A program made the position numbers and the translations under genes. Shown here piece by piece: positions 16,655 through 26,462 of a DNA stretch of 64,000 nt. The stretch's first letter is position 1; each line of letters starts with the position of its first letter. The DNA comes from JBEBVQ01 sp964527735 (GTDB taxonomy: Bacteria > Bacteroidota > Bacteroidia > Chitinophagales > Chitinophagaceae), in assembly GCA_964527735.1 (NCBI GenBank), contig CAZGPG010000004.1, forward strand, positions 124,001 to 188,000, in the 5' to 3' direction. Under the pieces are notes generated by a model. That model worked only from the letters and a program-made list of their open reading frames with translations, was not told the origin of the DNA and did no database searches.

Positions 16655-19390
16655 TTATCTCAATAAGTGGAAACTGCCTTGCTGCTGGTACGGAACCGCT
16701 CCGATCGAATATTTGAGCATATAGACATACGTGCCCATATCCGCCGGGATACCTTTATGTAAACCATCCCAGCCCTTATACTTGTCTTCCGTATGGAATA
16801 CCCGCTCACCCCAGCGGTTATAGATACTGAGGCCAAAGCCTTCAAGGCGGCCGGTATTACCTAACACACGGAATACATCGTTCAAACCGTCTCCATTGGG
16901 TGTGAAAGCATTCGGAACCCAGATATCACAGAATATCTGCTTCAGTAAGATCGTATCGCTACCTGTACCGCATTTATTGATACCCGTAGCGATATATGCT
17001 CCGCCGTGCCGTACCGTCAATATTTGCCCAATGCTGCCGTCTGACCACATGACCGAATCGGCGTTCAGTGTCCTTGCAACGATGCGCAGCGGGGTCTCTT
17101 CACATACGCTCGTATCTGCTCCCAACATTACTACCGGATCAGGATAATAGCTCAATACTATCGTATCACTGCCCACACAATGATGCTCGCTCGTTACCGT
17201 CACCATATATGTACCTGCCGAGGTCACCGAAATTGAGGGCGTTGTTTCCCCGGTATTCCAAGCATAAACGCTGTTACTCCCATAGACTCCATCCAGCACA
17301 ATCGTCTCTTGTTCACAGATATCTCTGTCTTCACCCAGGTCAACATCAGGGACCGGCATCGCGGTAATCGATACCGTATCGCGGACGCGGCAGCCGCGGA
17401 GGTTAACCTCCAGTATATAATCAGCACTCTCGCTCACCTCTATATAAGGGGTTACCGCACCTGTACTCCATTCGTACGTAGCTCCCGCTACCTCAGCGCC
17501 GATACGATGAGGGTATTGGGCGCATATGATACTGTCTGATCCAATGAAAACAGGAGGAGCAGGCACGACCTCCACATAGATAGTGTCGCTGCTTATACAG
17601 CCATAGCGCGATAACTCCAGCCAATAGTAACCGGTCCTCGTAATCGCCATAACCGTGTCTGACAAACCGTTACTCCAGAGATAATCAGCACCCGGCTCCA
17701 CAATGCTGTTACGCAGCACATGAGGAATATCAAAATCACAGATACCCGTGTCATTCCCCAATGAGGCTACGGGGGCAGGATGAAACAATACATGGATCGT
17801 ATCTGTTGCGGCACAGCCGGCGATATCAACCCGTAACCAGTAACTGTCGGACTGTGTTACATGAATCGTCGGCGTTACAGCTCCCGTACTCCAACGGTAT
17901 GAACCCGGACTAACATTCCCCTGCAATTGCAGCAGAACGGAACTGCCTTCACAAGCTTCGATGTCTGTTCCGAGATCAACCTGTACGGTATTCGGCTCCA
18001 CAATAAATGTATCGGTACGCACAGTGCAGGGATTTACAGAACGCACCCAATATGTACCCTGATTACGAACAACAAATACACTGTCCGTGCTGCCATCGCT
18101 CCATTCAAAATGATGGAATCCTTTGGGCGCATTGATATGTGCGGTGTCTGCGGGCTCACAAAGTATTGTTGTAATACTAACCGTATCCTGAGCCGGATAT
18201 ACGACCAGATTAGGCAATCCATATCCAACAGAGTCGGGCGCTATCAATGATACCGGTGTATTCTGTAGCTGGCAGGCAATACCCAATTGATTGGGGGCAT
18301 TGATCGCATACAAATTCCCACGCATAGAAAATCCTCCGCTTGTCACACCACAGGCATAAATCTTCCCGTCAGGACCCAGTTGCATATCTCCCCCGAGATT
18401 ATTATTTGTACCGATCAATGTCTGTGAAGCCTGTATCGCCGCAGGTGTTCCGGCGCTCAAATTAAACTGGTAAATACGTGCATTGGTCCCTGATTCCTGA
18501 AAATACACTTTTGAACTATCGGGAGAAAAACACGTGCCATAGAGACTCCTGTCGGTATTCATAAACTGCAGGCCAAGCGGATTAGATACGACACCTGTCG
18601 CGGGATCAAAGTCGTACAATTCTGCGGCATAAAAACCCGGTCTGTTATGATAGAGATAAGCCGCCGATAGTTTTCTTCCGTTCGGAGAGGCTTTCAATAT
18701 TGCAACCGATTCTCCGGGATTATTACCTGCCGGATGCCCCATACCCACTGCAGATAACACCGGGGGATTGATTATACCTGTAGCAGTAATCTCATATGCT
18801 TTGAACACATTGGATTTATTATGTACCAGCAACCAAATATTACAATTGTCTCCCGCTACTGCAATCATTTGCTCAGAAAGGATAGAATCGATATGAATAT
18901 TTTTCTGTCCCGGGACAACATCTCCCAATCCTCCGTTCAGCGTCATGTCAATAACAGAATAAGATAACATAGCCGAATTGGGCAGCAGAGGATGGAAACT
19001 ACTTATTCCGGTCTGCCCCAGCGTAAACAGGTAATATTGATCCGGCGTGCTTAGTATAGGCACAATCAGAGCTGCCTGCGCACTGCTCCATACACTGGGA
19101 TCGGTTGACAGATTGCTCCCATTCGGCATGATGTTATGATTACGATCCCACACAACACTCCCCTGAGAGTAAAACAACAATTGCCCCGTATATCTGTCAC
19201 TGACCGTCGCGGATCCTTCATAATTCACATATCCACCGGTACCCATAGCCGTCTGTATCGCCACCGGCGCCCCACTATTAAAATCCAGTCCCTCACGGTG
19301 ACCGAATGCCCAGTGGTTATTCTGTTTCTGGGCATACAGGTTTGTGAGTATACAGGTAATGCAAAACATTACAATGGTTAATCGTTTCAT
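16655..19390 (-). CDS. propeller/Ig-like protein with gliding-associated type B C-terminus (cassette A, cargo 2)
   Basis: The 911-residue secreted protein has a signal peptide (MKRLTIVMFCITCILTNLYA). Its N-terminal half of about 400 residues reads as a beta-propeller (FGHREGLDFNSGAP, KASPNGRKLSAAY and CFSPDSSKVYF are blade-like). About five Ig-like repeats follow, each with a VDLGTDIEACEG-type start and a YRWSTGAVTPTI-type core. The end is the gliding-motility-associated C-terminal domain (WVPNAFTPNGDGLNDVFRVL, FGLSIYNRWGERVF). That terminus is a type B T9SS signal, typical of secreted adhesins such as SprB. The C-terminal 500 residues closely match the cassette B counterpart (44818-47640). 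The N-terminal propeller instead matches the riboswitch-linked gene at 28427-30517. Confidence 0.88.
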   Translation of the reverse strand: MKRLTIVMFCITCILTNLYAQKQNNHWAFGHREGLDFNSGAPVAIQTAMGTGGYVNYEGSATVSDRYTGQLLFYSQGSVVWDRNHNIMPNGSNLSTDPSVWSSAQAALIVPILSTPDQYYLFTLGQTGISSFHPLLPNSAMLSYSVIDMTLNGGLGDVVPGQKNIHIDSILSEQMIAVAGDNCNIWLLVHNKSNVFKAYEITATGIINPPVLSAVGMGHPAGNNPGESVAILKASPNGRKLSAAYLYHNRPGFYAAELYDFDPATGVVSNPLGLQFMNTDRSLYGTCFSPDSSKVYFQESGTNARIYQFNLSAGTPAAIQASQTLIGTNNNLGGDMQLGPDGKIYACGVTSGGFSMRGNLYAINAPNQLGIACQLQNTPVSLIAPDSVGYGLPNLVVYPAQDTVSITTILCEPADTAHINAPKGFHHFEWSDGSTDSVFVVRNQGTYWVRSVNPCTVRTDTFIVEPNTVQVDLGTDIEACEGSSVLLQLQGNVSPGSYRWSTGAVTPTIHVTQSDSYWLRVDIAGCAATDTIHVLFHPAPVASLGNDTGICDFDIPHVLRNSIVEPGADYLWSNGLSDTVMAITRTGYYWLELSRYGCISSDTIYVEVVPAPPVFIGSDSIICAQYPHRIGAEVAGATYEWSTGAVTPYIEVSESADYILEVNLRGCRVRDTVSITAMPVPDVDLGEDRDICEQETIVLDGVYGSNSVYAWNTGETTPSISVTSAGTYMVTVTSEHHCVGSDTIVLSYYPDPVVMLGADTSVCEETPLRIVARTLNADSVMWSDGSIGQILTVRHGGAYIATGINKCGTGSDTILLKQIFCDIWVPNAFTPNGDGLNDVFRVLGNTGRLEGFGLSIYNRWGERVFHTEDKYKGWDGLHKGIPADMGTYVYMLKYSIGAVPYQQQGSFHLLR

Positions 19391-19448
19391 AGATGCTGAC
19401 AGTGTTTATAAGGAGATATAGTCTGAAATGAATGTGCCTTTTATGTAT

Positions 19449-22400
19449 TTACTGTTTTATGACACGCTCGTTGCGCAACACAACACCTGTATTTACATCT
19501 GACAGCCGCAGCAAATAAATACCCGGTGACAAATACGCTACATTCAATCCATTGCTATGCACCGTTTCCTGCACCAGCATCTGTCCGTCCATACTGTATA
19601 ATGACGCCTGTAGCGAAACAGGAGATGAAACATAGAGCACATCCCTTACCGGATTCGGATAGATCCGTATCATACCGGCGATGGATAATACTTCTGCCGT
19701 GCCTGTTTTCACATCCGTAATATTATATACCGGGGAAATGCCCGTACATTCATTATCGTCTGTGACCGACACGCTGTAACCACTGTTCACCGACGGTACA
19801 TACACAGAGTCCGTCGCCCCCGGAATCCTCTGGCCATTGTTATACCATTGGTAGTTTTCACGTCCTGGTGTTGCATGCAATGTCGCTCCATCCCACGTCA
19901 CATCCACGACAGGCAGCGGATGTACCGTCACCGTCACTTCGTTCGTTGTCGTATCGCAGCCCTGTACCGATGCACGGCCAACTTCCACCGTATAATCGCC
20001 CGTCTCCGTGATCTCAAGGAAGGATGCCCCTGCCAGCGGAATCGTCGCAGCGCCGGTCTTCCATATATACGTCAAACCCGTATCCAGACTCACTACCTCC
20101 AGCTTTACTATTCCTCCTTCGCAGAATGCCGTATCGCCAGGCTCCAGACTTACCGAAGGACGGTTATAGACAGACACGTCTATAGGTAGTGTACTGTCAG
20201 CGCAACCTGTTGATGTTGTTTTCGCTACTACGCTGTAGGCGCCTGTCGCACCGGCTGTATATGTATTCGTGTTCGAGCCTGCCGGTATTGTACCACTCTT
20301 CCACTGGTAATCCGTACCCGGCAATTGTGTTGCTGTCAGCGTTACCGTACCGCCGGTGCACAGTTCCAAAGGTCCGCTTACTGTTACGGAAACCACGGGC
20401 AGCGCGTTCACCGTCAGGCTTGTGGCAGGTGCAGACGTTGCCGAACAATTATTGCTGTTTGTTACCGTCACTGTATAATCACCTGCTGTTTTCGCATAGT
20501 AAGTGCTGCTGTTCGCACCTACGTTCGTACTGCCGTGCTTCCACTGGTATGCCACACCGCTGCTCCCGCTCGCAGTCAGCAACAGACTGTCGCCGGCGCA
20601 TATTGTCTGACTACCTGTATTTGTAACACTTACGGTGGGCAGCGCGTTTACCGTCAGGCTCGTGACAGGTGCAGACGTCGCCGAACAATTATCACTGTTT
20701 GTTACTGTTACCGTATAATCGCCAGCTGTTTTCGCATAGTACGTACTGCTGCTCGTACCTACGTTTGTGCTGCCGTGCTTCCACTGATACGTCACACCGC
20801 TGCTCCCGCTCGCAGTCAGCAACAGACTGTCGCCGGCGCATATTGCCTGACTCCCTGTGTTCGTTGATGTTACTGTAGGTGAACCGTTTACCGTAATGCT
20901 TGTATCCCGCCAGGGTCCGGCGCCGGCGCTCACCGCACGCACGCGCAAGGTACCGCTCGTAGCATTAGCCGTAAAGCTGATACTGTTTGACGGCGTGGTT
21001 GTATTCGCCGTAAAGGTTACGTTTGTACCACTGTACTCCCAATCGTACGAGGCTGCACCTGATACGGCGGGTACGGCATAAGTGACATTCGATGCTCCGG
21101 CACACACTTCCGGGGGGGCGGAAGTGAACATATCCGGCTGAACAGGCAAAACAGGCTGTAACACCCAGAGATCATTTAATCTGCTGGCAGTAGCAGAGCC
21201 CTCCGAACCACCAAACAGCCAGAAGTTGCCCCGTGCATCTGTCCATGACATAACAGATCCTCTGGAGCCGGGTCTGATTTCCGGGGACTGGACTTCTTTC
21301 GTTGGCGGTGTTCCGTAAACAGTATTTTGATTTGTAGGTATTGAAGTACCATACTTCATCCAGGTCCAGTTATCGGATACAATATCATACTTCCAGATAT
21401 CTTGTGGTCGACCGCTGCTCAGGGCTCCCCCGCTTATCCAAAAATTACCACCGGTGTCTACCCATGAAACATAACTACTCCTTGCAGCAGGTACATTACC
21501 TGAAGCCGCCAATCCCCTTGTTCCGGGACTGGCAGCCTGATTCGTACCTGTTGATCCTTTTTTATGTATCCATTCATTTTGTGCATTATCATACAGCCAC
21601 ACATCATTCAGTTTACCAATGGTGGCTGTATTGCCGCGTCCATCCCCGCCCATGATCCAGATCCTGTCGTCATTATCCATCCATCCGCTAACGTCGTACC
21701 TGCCGCCGGGCCAGTTGCTCCCCGGGGTAGTATATACACCTTGTTTATCGCCGTCTACACTTCCTCCTATCCAGGTCCACATTCCCGATTGGAGATTGTA
21801 ATACCAGAAATCATTCAGATAGGACGCTTTCGCAGTCGAATCCATACCATATCCACCAAACACCCATAAGTTGCCCACACTATCCGTCCAATGAGCCATA
21901 CCAGATCTTATACCGGGCATATTGTCTGCATGGGGCGTACCCTTAGCTCTAAATATACCTTTTGCATCACTCGCCGATGCCGTCTTACTACCACCCACCC
22001 AGGTCCATAGACCTGTCTGAGGGTCAAACTTCCACAGATCATTCAAGCGTTGGTATGTCGTACCGGAGGATTCCAACAACCCGACTCCTCCGAATAACCA
22101 GATCTTCCCCGCTGAATCCGACCATACAATATGACCCTGACGCGCACCAGGCCTGTTTTCTGCAGCAGGAGTGCCTTTCACCCCATATATGCCCTTCATA
22201 TTTATAGAATCCGTACCACTAATCCATGTCCATTGGTTTTTTGAGGGGTCATATTTCCAGAGATCATTTAACATTCCAGTTGTTGTCACACCCGTCCCCT
22301 TGGGAGATCTTCCGTTTCCCCCAAACATCCAGACATTATCATCCGGGTCTACACACGCCGAACCGGCAAACCTTGCGCCCGGTTTGTTTGCAGGGCTTTC

Positions 22401-22550
22401 CACACCTTTGTCTCCATAGCTTCCGGTTTGATAAAGTGCATTATCTCCATGCACCCATGTCCATTGGGCCGAAGAATCTGTAACCTGGGCAAAAACCGGC
22501 ATACACATGCCACCAATAAAAACACAAATCAACAGTAGTTGTTTCATCAT
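19449..22550 (-). CDS. kelch/Ig-like protein with T9SS type A signal (cassette A, cargo 1)
   Basis: The secreted protein (1033 residues from MMKQ) starts with a signal peptide (MKQLLLICVFIGGMCMPVFA). A kelch-type propeller follows (about 20-460), with repeated LNDLWKYDP, W-W-GG and RLNDLW motifs. Then come Ig-like repeats, two of them nearly identical over 80 residues (TNTGSQAICAGDSLLLTASG and relatives), and a type A sorting domain (IRIYPNPVRDVLYVSS ... VIKQ). A longer frame runs to 22592, but only the ATGs at 22550 and 22547 place the signal at the N-terminus. The C-terminal third is paralogous to 47721-50858; the N-terminal propeller is not. It lies 91 bp after a response regulator on the same strand. 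Confidence 0.86.
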   Translation of the reverse strand: MMKQLLLICVFIGGMCMPVFAQVTDSSAQWTWVHGDNALYQTGSYGDKGVESPANKPGARFAGSACVDPDDNVWMFGGNGRSPKGTGVTTTGMLNDLWKYDPSKNQWTWISGTDSINMKGIYGVKGTPAAENRPGARQGHIVWSDSAGKIWLFGGVGLLESSGTTYQRLNDLWKFDPQTGLWTWVGGSKTASASDAKGIFRAKGTPHADNMPGIRSGMAHWTDSVGNLWVFGGYGMDSTAKASYLNDFWYYNLQSGMWTWIGGSVDGDKQGVYTTPGSNWPGGRYDVSGWMDNDDRIWIMGGDGRGNTATIGKLNDVWLYDNAQNEWIHKKGSTGTNQAASPGTRGLAASGNVPAARSSYVSWVDTGGNFWISGGALSSGRPQDIWKYDIVSDNWTWMKYGTSIPTNQNTVYGTPPTKEVQSPEIRPGSRGSVMSWTDARGNFWLFGGSEGSATASRLNDLWVLQPVLPVQPDMFTSAPPEVCAGASNVTYAVPAVSGAASYDWEYSGTNVTFTANTTTPSNSISFTANATSGTLRVRAVSAGAGPWRDTSITVNGSPTVTSTNTGSQAICAGDSLLLTASGSSGVTYQWKHGSTNVGTSSSTYYAKTAGDYTVTVTNSDNCSATSAPVTSLTVNALPTVSVTNTGSQTICAGDSLLLTASGSSGVAYQWKHGSTNVGANSSTYYAKTAGDYTVTVTNSNNCSATSAPATSLTVNALPVVSVTVSGPLELCTGGTVTLTATQLPGTDYQWKSGTIPAGSNTNTYTAGATGAYSVVAKTTSTGCADSTLPIDVSVYNRPSVSLEPGDTAFCEGGIVKLEVVSLDTGLTYIWKTGAATIPLAGASFLEITETGDYTVEVGRASVQGCDTTTNEVTVTVHPLPVVDVTWDGATLHATPGRENYQWYNNGQRIPGATDSVYVPSVNSGYSVSVTDDNECTGISPVYNITDVKTGTAEVLSIAGMIRIYPNPVRDVLYVSSPVSLQASLYSMDGQMLVQETVHSNGLNVAYLSPGIYLLRLSDVNTGVVLRNERVIKQ
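20401..20880. repeat. tandem 240-bp coding repeat (two units)
   Basis: Units 20401-20640 and 20641-20880 are exactly 240 bp each, in frame, and differ at only scattered positions; both begin AGCGCGTT(C/T)ACCGTCAGGCT. They encode consecutive Ig-like domains of cargo 1. The DNA identity implies recent duplication or gene conversion and makes unit loss or gain by recombination likely. Confidence 0.85.
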
Positions 22551-22641
22551 AATCAGATGTTTAATGATTAAAAAACACAAAACGGTATCCATATAGCCGG
22601 AATCCGGCTATTGAAGCACCTGACACCGCCAGGCTCATTTA

Positions 22642-23274
22642 TTATATTTCTCCTTTGAAAGCTTTGGTCATGACTTCCACCCGGCTATGGACATGCAGCT
22701 TCCGGTAAACATTTTTGATATGAAATCGCACTGCATCCAAAGAAAGGCGTTCAAGCTCAGCGATCTGTTTATAGCTGAGTCCTTCCGTAAGTCTTTTAAT
22801 AATTAGTTTTTCTTTCGGGGAAAGCTTCTCTGTCTTGCGCACTTTAACAGGCGTAAACCGCTCTACAACTTTCCGGGCTATCGCAGGCGACATATAGCTT
22901 CCCCCTGCCCTGATCTCCAGGATGGCCTTTTTAATTTCCGGAAAAGGGGTCCCTTTCAATGCATAGCCAACAGCCCCGGAGCACAGTGACCTGAAGATGC
23001 GATCATTATCATTAAAAATGGTGAGCATAATAATGTCTGCATCGGGGAAATGGAATTTGATCTCCTCAATACCGTCAATACCATTCATACCCGGCAACCC
23101 GATATCTGTAAGTACTACATCCGGTACAAAGCCGGTCCGCACTTTTGCAAAAAACGCTTCCATACTGTCAACGGCCAGTATCTCCTTCACTTCTTCCTGT
23201 TTGATAAAAAAGGCTTCAAGACTCTCCCGTATATCTGCCAGGTCCTCAATAATCGCCAGCCTGAATTGCTCCAT
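22642..23274 (-). CDS. LuxR/NarL-type response regulator (cassette A)
   Basis: The 210-residue regulator has a receiver domain with acid pocket E10/D11, phospho-acceptor D57 (VVLTDIGLPGMNG) and a conserved Lys in YALKG. A LuxR-type helix-turn-helix follows (about 148-205; KLSPKEKLIIKRLTEGLSYKQI, then VRFHIKNVYRKL). It lies 68 bp downstream of a propeller kinase of the HisKA_3 class, the usual partner of NarL-type regulators, and 91 bp upstream of cargo 1. A role in controlling the cassette genes is the natural inference but is not shown by any binding site recognised here. Confidence 0.9.
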   Translation of the reverse strand: MEQFRLAIIEDLADIRESLEAFFIKQEEVKEILAVDSMEAFFAKVRTGFVPDVVLTDIGLPGMNGIDGIEEIKFHFPDADIIMLTIFNDNDRIFRSLCSGAVGYALKGTPFPEIKKAILEIRAGGSYMSPAIARKVVERFTPVKVRKTEKLSPKEKLIIKRLTEGLSYKQIAELERLSLDAVRFHIKNVYRKLHVHSRVEVMTKAFKGEI

Positions 23275-23342
23275 GTAGCCTTACTTTTTTGTAAAGTTGC
23301 GCATTTGATCCATACAAAAACCTACATCTTTGGGAGGTAGAT

Positions 23343-26321
23343 TTATGACCTGTTTTCTATAGCAATAATAAACGATCCGTTAGAAGATGTAACGGATACA
23401 TGCGCACCTATTTTTTGTGCCCTCATCTCCATGTTTTTCAAACCCTGTCCTGACAGGGATGAAGCTGCCGGCTGGTCTGCACCGTCATTTTCTATCCGGA
23501 GCAGAAAGCGACTGCTATCGTAATGATAAGTAAGCTTTGCTTTGGTGGCATTTGCATGTTTCAGCATATTATGAACAGCTTCCTTGAATATCATATATAG
23601 CTGCTGTCTTACCTTGGCCGGTAAACGATGCGACTTCTGCGATGATGGCGAGATATCAAACGTCAGTTCAATACCGGCAGGAAGCAGCATATCTTCCATA
23701 TATCCACGCATCCGCTCGGCCAACGTACCTGAATAATCATTGCGTGCATCAATCGTCCATAATATATCGCTCATGCTGCTTGTGGCCTCCCTGCTCAGCG
23801 TAGCAATCTTTTCCAGCTTTTCTGTTTTTACAGGCTCCGTATTATCATCTCCACGTACACTGTCAGAAAAAATCGTGATCCGGGTAAGCATTCCCCCCAC
23901 TTCATCATGCAGATCACTGGCAATCTGCACCCTCAGTTGCTGCAGGGATTTAAGATTCCGGTAGCGCATATGGAAAAATGCATAGATCAATGACACAATC
24001 AGCATAAAAAGCAAGACATAAAACCACCAGGTTTTATAAAAGGGGGGATTAATCAGCAGATCAAAATGCAATCCATTGGCAGCATGTACGCCCCGTGCGT
24101 TCATGGCCCTCACTTCTACTGTATATTTTCCATACGGTATTCCACCCAGTCGTAATACAGGCGGCAACTGAAGCGGCATCCATTCATCCAGCAACCCTTT
24201 GACGCGATAGGAGAAACTATTGTGCATAGGATCTGTATAATCGGTAAGCCCCAGATTCAACACCAGCGATTCATTAGGAGAAGACAACTCTATCAACTCT
24301 CCTTTGCCGGCAATATCACTCATCGTGGAAAATGTATTTGTTTCACTGTTCCATCTGGATACCGGTGAAATAAATAAAGACACATGATTTGTCATCTGAC
24401 TGGCCATAACACTGTCCGGTGAAAACACATGAAGCCCTTTAACACCACCGAAGTACATTTTATCACCCCTGGTTTTCAGGAAAGAGCGTTGATTAAATTC
24501 ATTGTGGATCAGACCATCTGTCACATAAAAATTGGAAAAGGTATTTTTTTCGGGTTGATAGCAGCTCAGGCCATTGGAAGTACTGATCCACACACGGCCA
24601 TGGTGATCCTGCAGCATTCCGTATACAATGTCATTGCTCAATCCGTCCTGCTTGCTCAGATACCGTACTGATTTTCTATCGCTGCTGACAATGTTAACTC
24701 CACCACCGTTTGTACCTATCCACAATGATCCGGCACTATCTTCATAAAGGGTGAAAATTTCATTAACCGAAAGTGCCGGTTCCGTATCTTTATTAAGGTG
24801 CAATACAACACCCTGTTCTTCATCCACCAGCATCACACCTTTATCAGTTGCCACCCAGAAAGCATTTTTATTGCTGGCTCCCTTTATTTCCCGCACAATA
24901 CAATCCCCGATATTAAAGCGGCCACGTATCTGCAGTTCCAGCTTATGATTCAGGCTGTCATATAGTACCAGACCATTACTGCTGCCTGTCCAGATACGCC
25001 CCCTGGTATCCTTATGCAATGCAAAGCTTCTGGGTATATTTCTCAAAACCGACTCGTTATAAAACCCTCTTTCAAAAGTGCGGGTATGCTTATTAAACCG
25101 GCACAAAGGAAGTATATCCGAACAGGCTGCATAGACATACGCTCCATCATCCATCAGATCAAATAATCTTGCAGGAATTTTACGCTCAGGATCCAGATAG
25201 GGATAATGCGTCCATTTATCATGCAAGACATCATAGTGATATAAACCTGAGTGGCTCCCCGCATAAATATCACCGTTTGTACTTTCTACCATTGCCCTCA
25301 TTGTCGCTCCCGGAAAATGCGCCAACGCCTTTCCAAACACATGATGCTCATTGCTGATCTTGCATAACCCACGATCTGTTCCTGCCCAGAAAATACCATC
25401 TTCATCAACACACAACGAATTATATCCTATACGCTCGCTTTCCGGATATTTTTCACCAATACCAGTAAGCGATCCGGATTCCGGGTCGTAGCTTAGAAGT
25501 ATCCCGCCGGTATAGTGTAGCAATAGTTTTCCTTTATATAAAATTGCCGCACTTCCACGTTTACCGGCATTCAACGATTTGACAACAGGGGGTGTAATAT
25601 AACGGGATAGCGACTTATAAAGCATTTGTACCCCATGCTCTCCGGTACCAACCAGCACAGTGTCTCCATAATTTTTCAACCAGATCACGCCATAATCTTT
25701 ATTAATACGGATCTCCCTGATCCTTCCTGTCGCTACATCCAGATGAGAAACATAGCCACGGCTCTGGAAAGTACAAAAAAACAGACCTCCCTCCGCGGCA
25801 TTACACATACTACGTACAAAGAATGTTGTATTTCCAGCCTCCGCAGACAGTTTTGTAATCAGCCTGAGCCTATATTGGCTATTTACTTCCACGATCTCCC
25901 CACCCTGATAAGACACATACACCCCCCCTGAATCAGGCATTGGCACTAACGCTGTAACATGATTCCTGACCCATCCCGTATCTCCGCCCACCTGATGAAC
26001 CCGACCATTATCCGGGTTAACAGCATAAAGACCTTTTCGTGTCCCCACCCAGATGACATTCTTTTGCCTGTCATAAACCAAACGGGAGATGGCCAGATCC
26101 GCCAATTCAGGATAAGGGCGGGCAAAAACATATCCATTATAGCTATTCAGTCCGTTGTGCGTACCAATCCACATCAGGCCCCGCCGGTCTTTAACAACAT
26201 CTGTTACCACACTGCTGGACAGCCCATTGTCACCATCCAGCATCTCCGTCTTTCCATATGCAGTAAATACCGGCAGAATGAACAGCCAAAGAAAAAAAAA
26301 CCTACCGGAACATGCTTTCAT
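23343..26321 (-). CDS. propeller-type sensor histidine kinase, HisKA_3 class (cassette A)
   Basis: The 992-residue membrane sensor has a signal peptide and a periplasmic region of two-component-regulator propeller repeats (motifs such as GLSSSVVTDVVKDRRGLMWI, DSAGSLWIGTNGGGV, DHHGRVWISTSNGL), probably two seven-bladed propellers. A Y_Y_Y domain (about 670-755) precedes one membrane helix (about 762-785). The cytoplasmic kinase follows, with the phospho-acceptor His in LHDEVGGML (about 801) and an HATPase N box EAVHNMLKHA (about 912). Start 26321 was chosen over 26345 because it gives the signal peptide. In gut Bacteroides similar propellers sense glycans in one-protein hybrids; here the regulator is a separate gene. 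It is divergent from the TonB receptor. Confidence 0.9.
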   Translation of the reverse strand: MKACSGRFFFLWLFILPVFTAYGKTEMLDGDNGLSSSVVTDVVKDRRGLMWIGTHNGLNSYNGYVFARPYPELADLAISRLVYDRQKNVIWVGTRKGLYAVNPDNGRVHQVGGDTGWVRNHVTALVPMPDSGGVYVSYQGGEIVEVNSQYRLRLITKLSAEAGNTTFFVRSMCNAAEGGLFFCTFQSRGYVSHLDVATGRIREIRINKDYGVIWLKNYGDTVLVGTGEHGVQMLYKSLSRYITPPVVKSLNAGKRGSAAILYKGKLLLHYTGGILLSYDPESGSLTGIGEKYPESERIGYNSLCVDEDGIFWAGTDRGLCKISNEHHVFGKALAHFPGATMRAMVESTNGDIYAGSHSGLYHYDVLHDKWTHYPYLDPERKIPARLFDLMDDGAYVYAACSDILPLCRFNKHTRTFERGFYNESVLRNIPRSFALHKDTRGRIWTGSSNGLVLYDSLNHKLELQIRGRFNIGDCIVREIKGASNKNAFWVATDKGVMLVDEEQGVVLHLNKDTEPALSVNEIFTLYEDSAGSLWIGTNGGGVNIVSSDRKSVRYLSKQDGLSNDIVYGMLQDHHGRVWISTSNGLSCYQPEKNTFSNFYVTDGLIHNEFNQRSFLKTRGDKMYFGGVKGLHVFSPDSVMASQMTNHVSLFISPVSRWNSETNTFSTMSDIAGKGELIELSSPNESLVLNLGLTDYTDPMHNSFSYRVKGLLDEWMPLQLPPVLRLGGIPYGKYTVEVRAMNARGVHAANGLHFDLLINPPFYKTWWFYVLLFMLIVSLIYAFFHMRYRNLKSLQQLRVQIASDLHDEVGGMLTRITIFSDSVRGDDNTEPVKTEKLEKIATLSREATSSMSDILWTIDARNDYSGTLAERMRGYMEDMLLPAGIELTFDISPSSQKSHRLPAKVRQQLYMIFKEAVHNMLKHANATKAKLTYHYDSSRFLLRIENDGADQPAASSLSGQGLKNMEMRAQKIGAHVSVTSSNGSFIIAIENRS

Positions 26322-26432
26322 GTCTAATGCAATATCAGAATACAACTTATAAATATAGACTATTCCCGTTCAAAGTTTCATTGCCATCAAATCTTTCATA
26401 TGTATGACATAAAATAAAAACAGGAATAAATA

Positions 26433-26440
26433 TACCTTTG
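26433..26440 (+). promoter_or_regulatory. -7 promoter element TACCTTTG
   Basis: TACCTTTG matches the Bacteroidota -7 consensus TAnnTTTG, 22 nt upstream of the TonB receptor ATG. No clear TTG is found at the -33 position. The same octamer precedes the cobalamin riboswitch on the other strand. Confidence 0.45.
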
Positions 26441-26462
26441 GCGACAAATTTTGACAACTAAA

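Noticed and set aside
20401..20880. CRISPR-like or satellite repeat
   Set aside because: Only two 240-bp units, in frame within a coding sequence and encoding Ig-like domains; no spacers.
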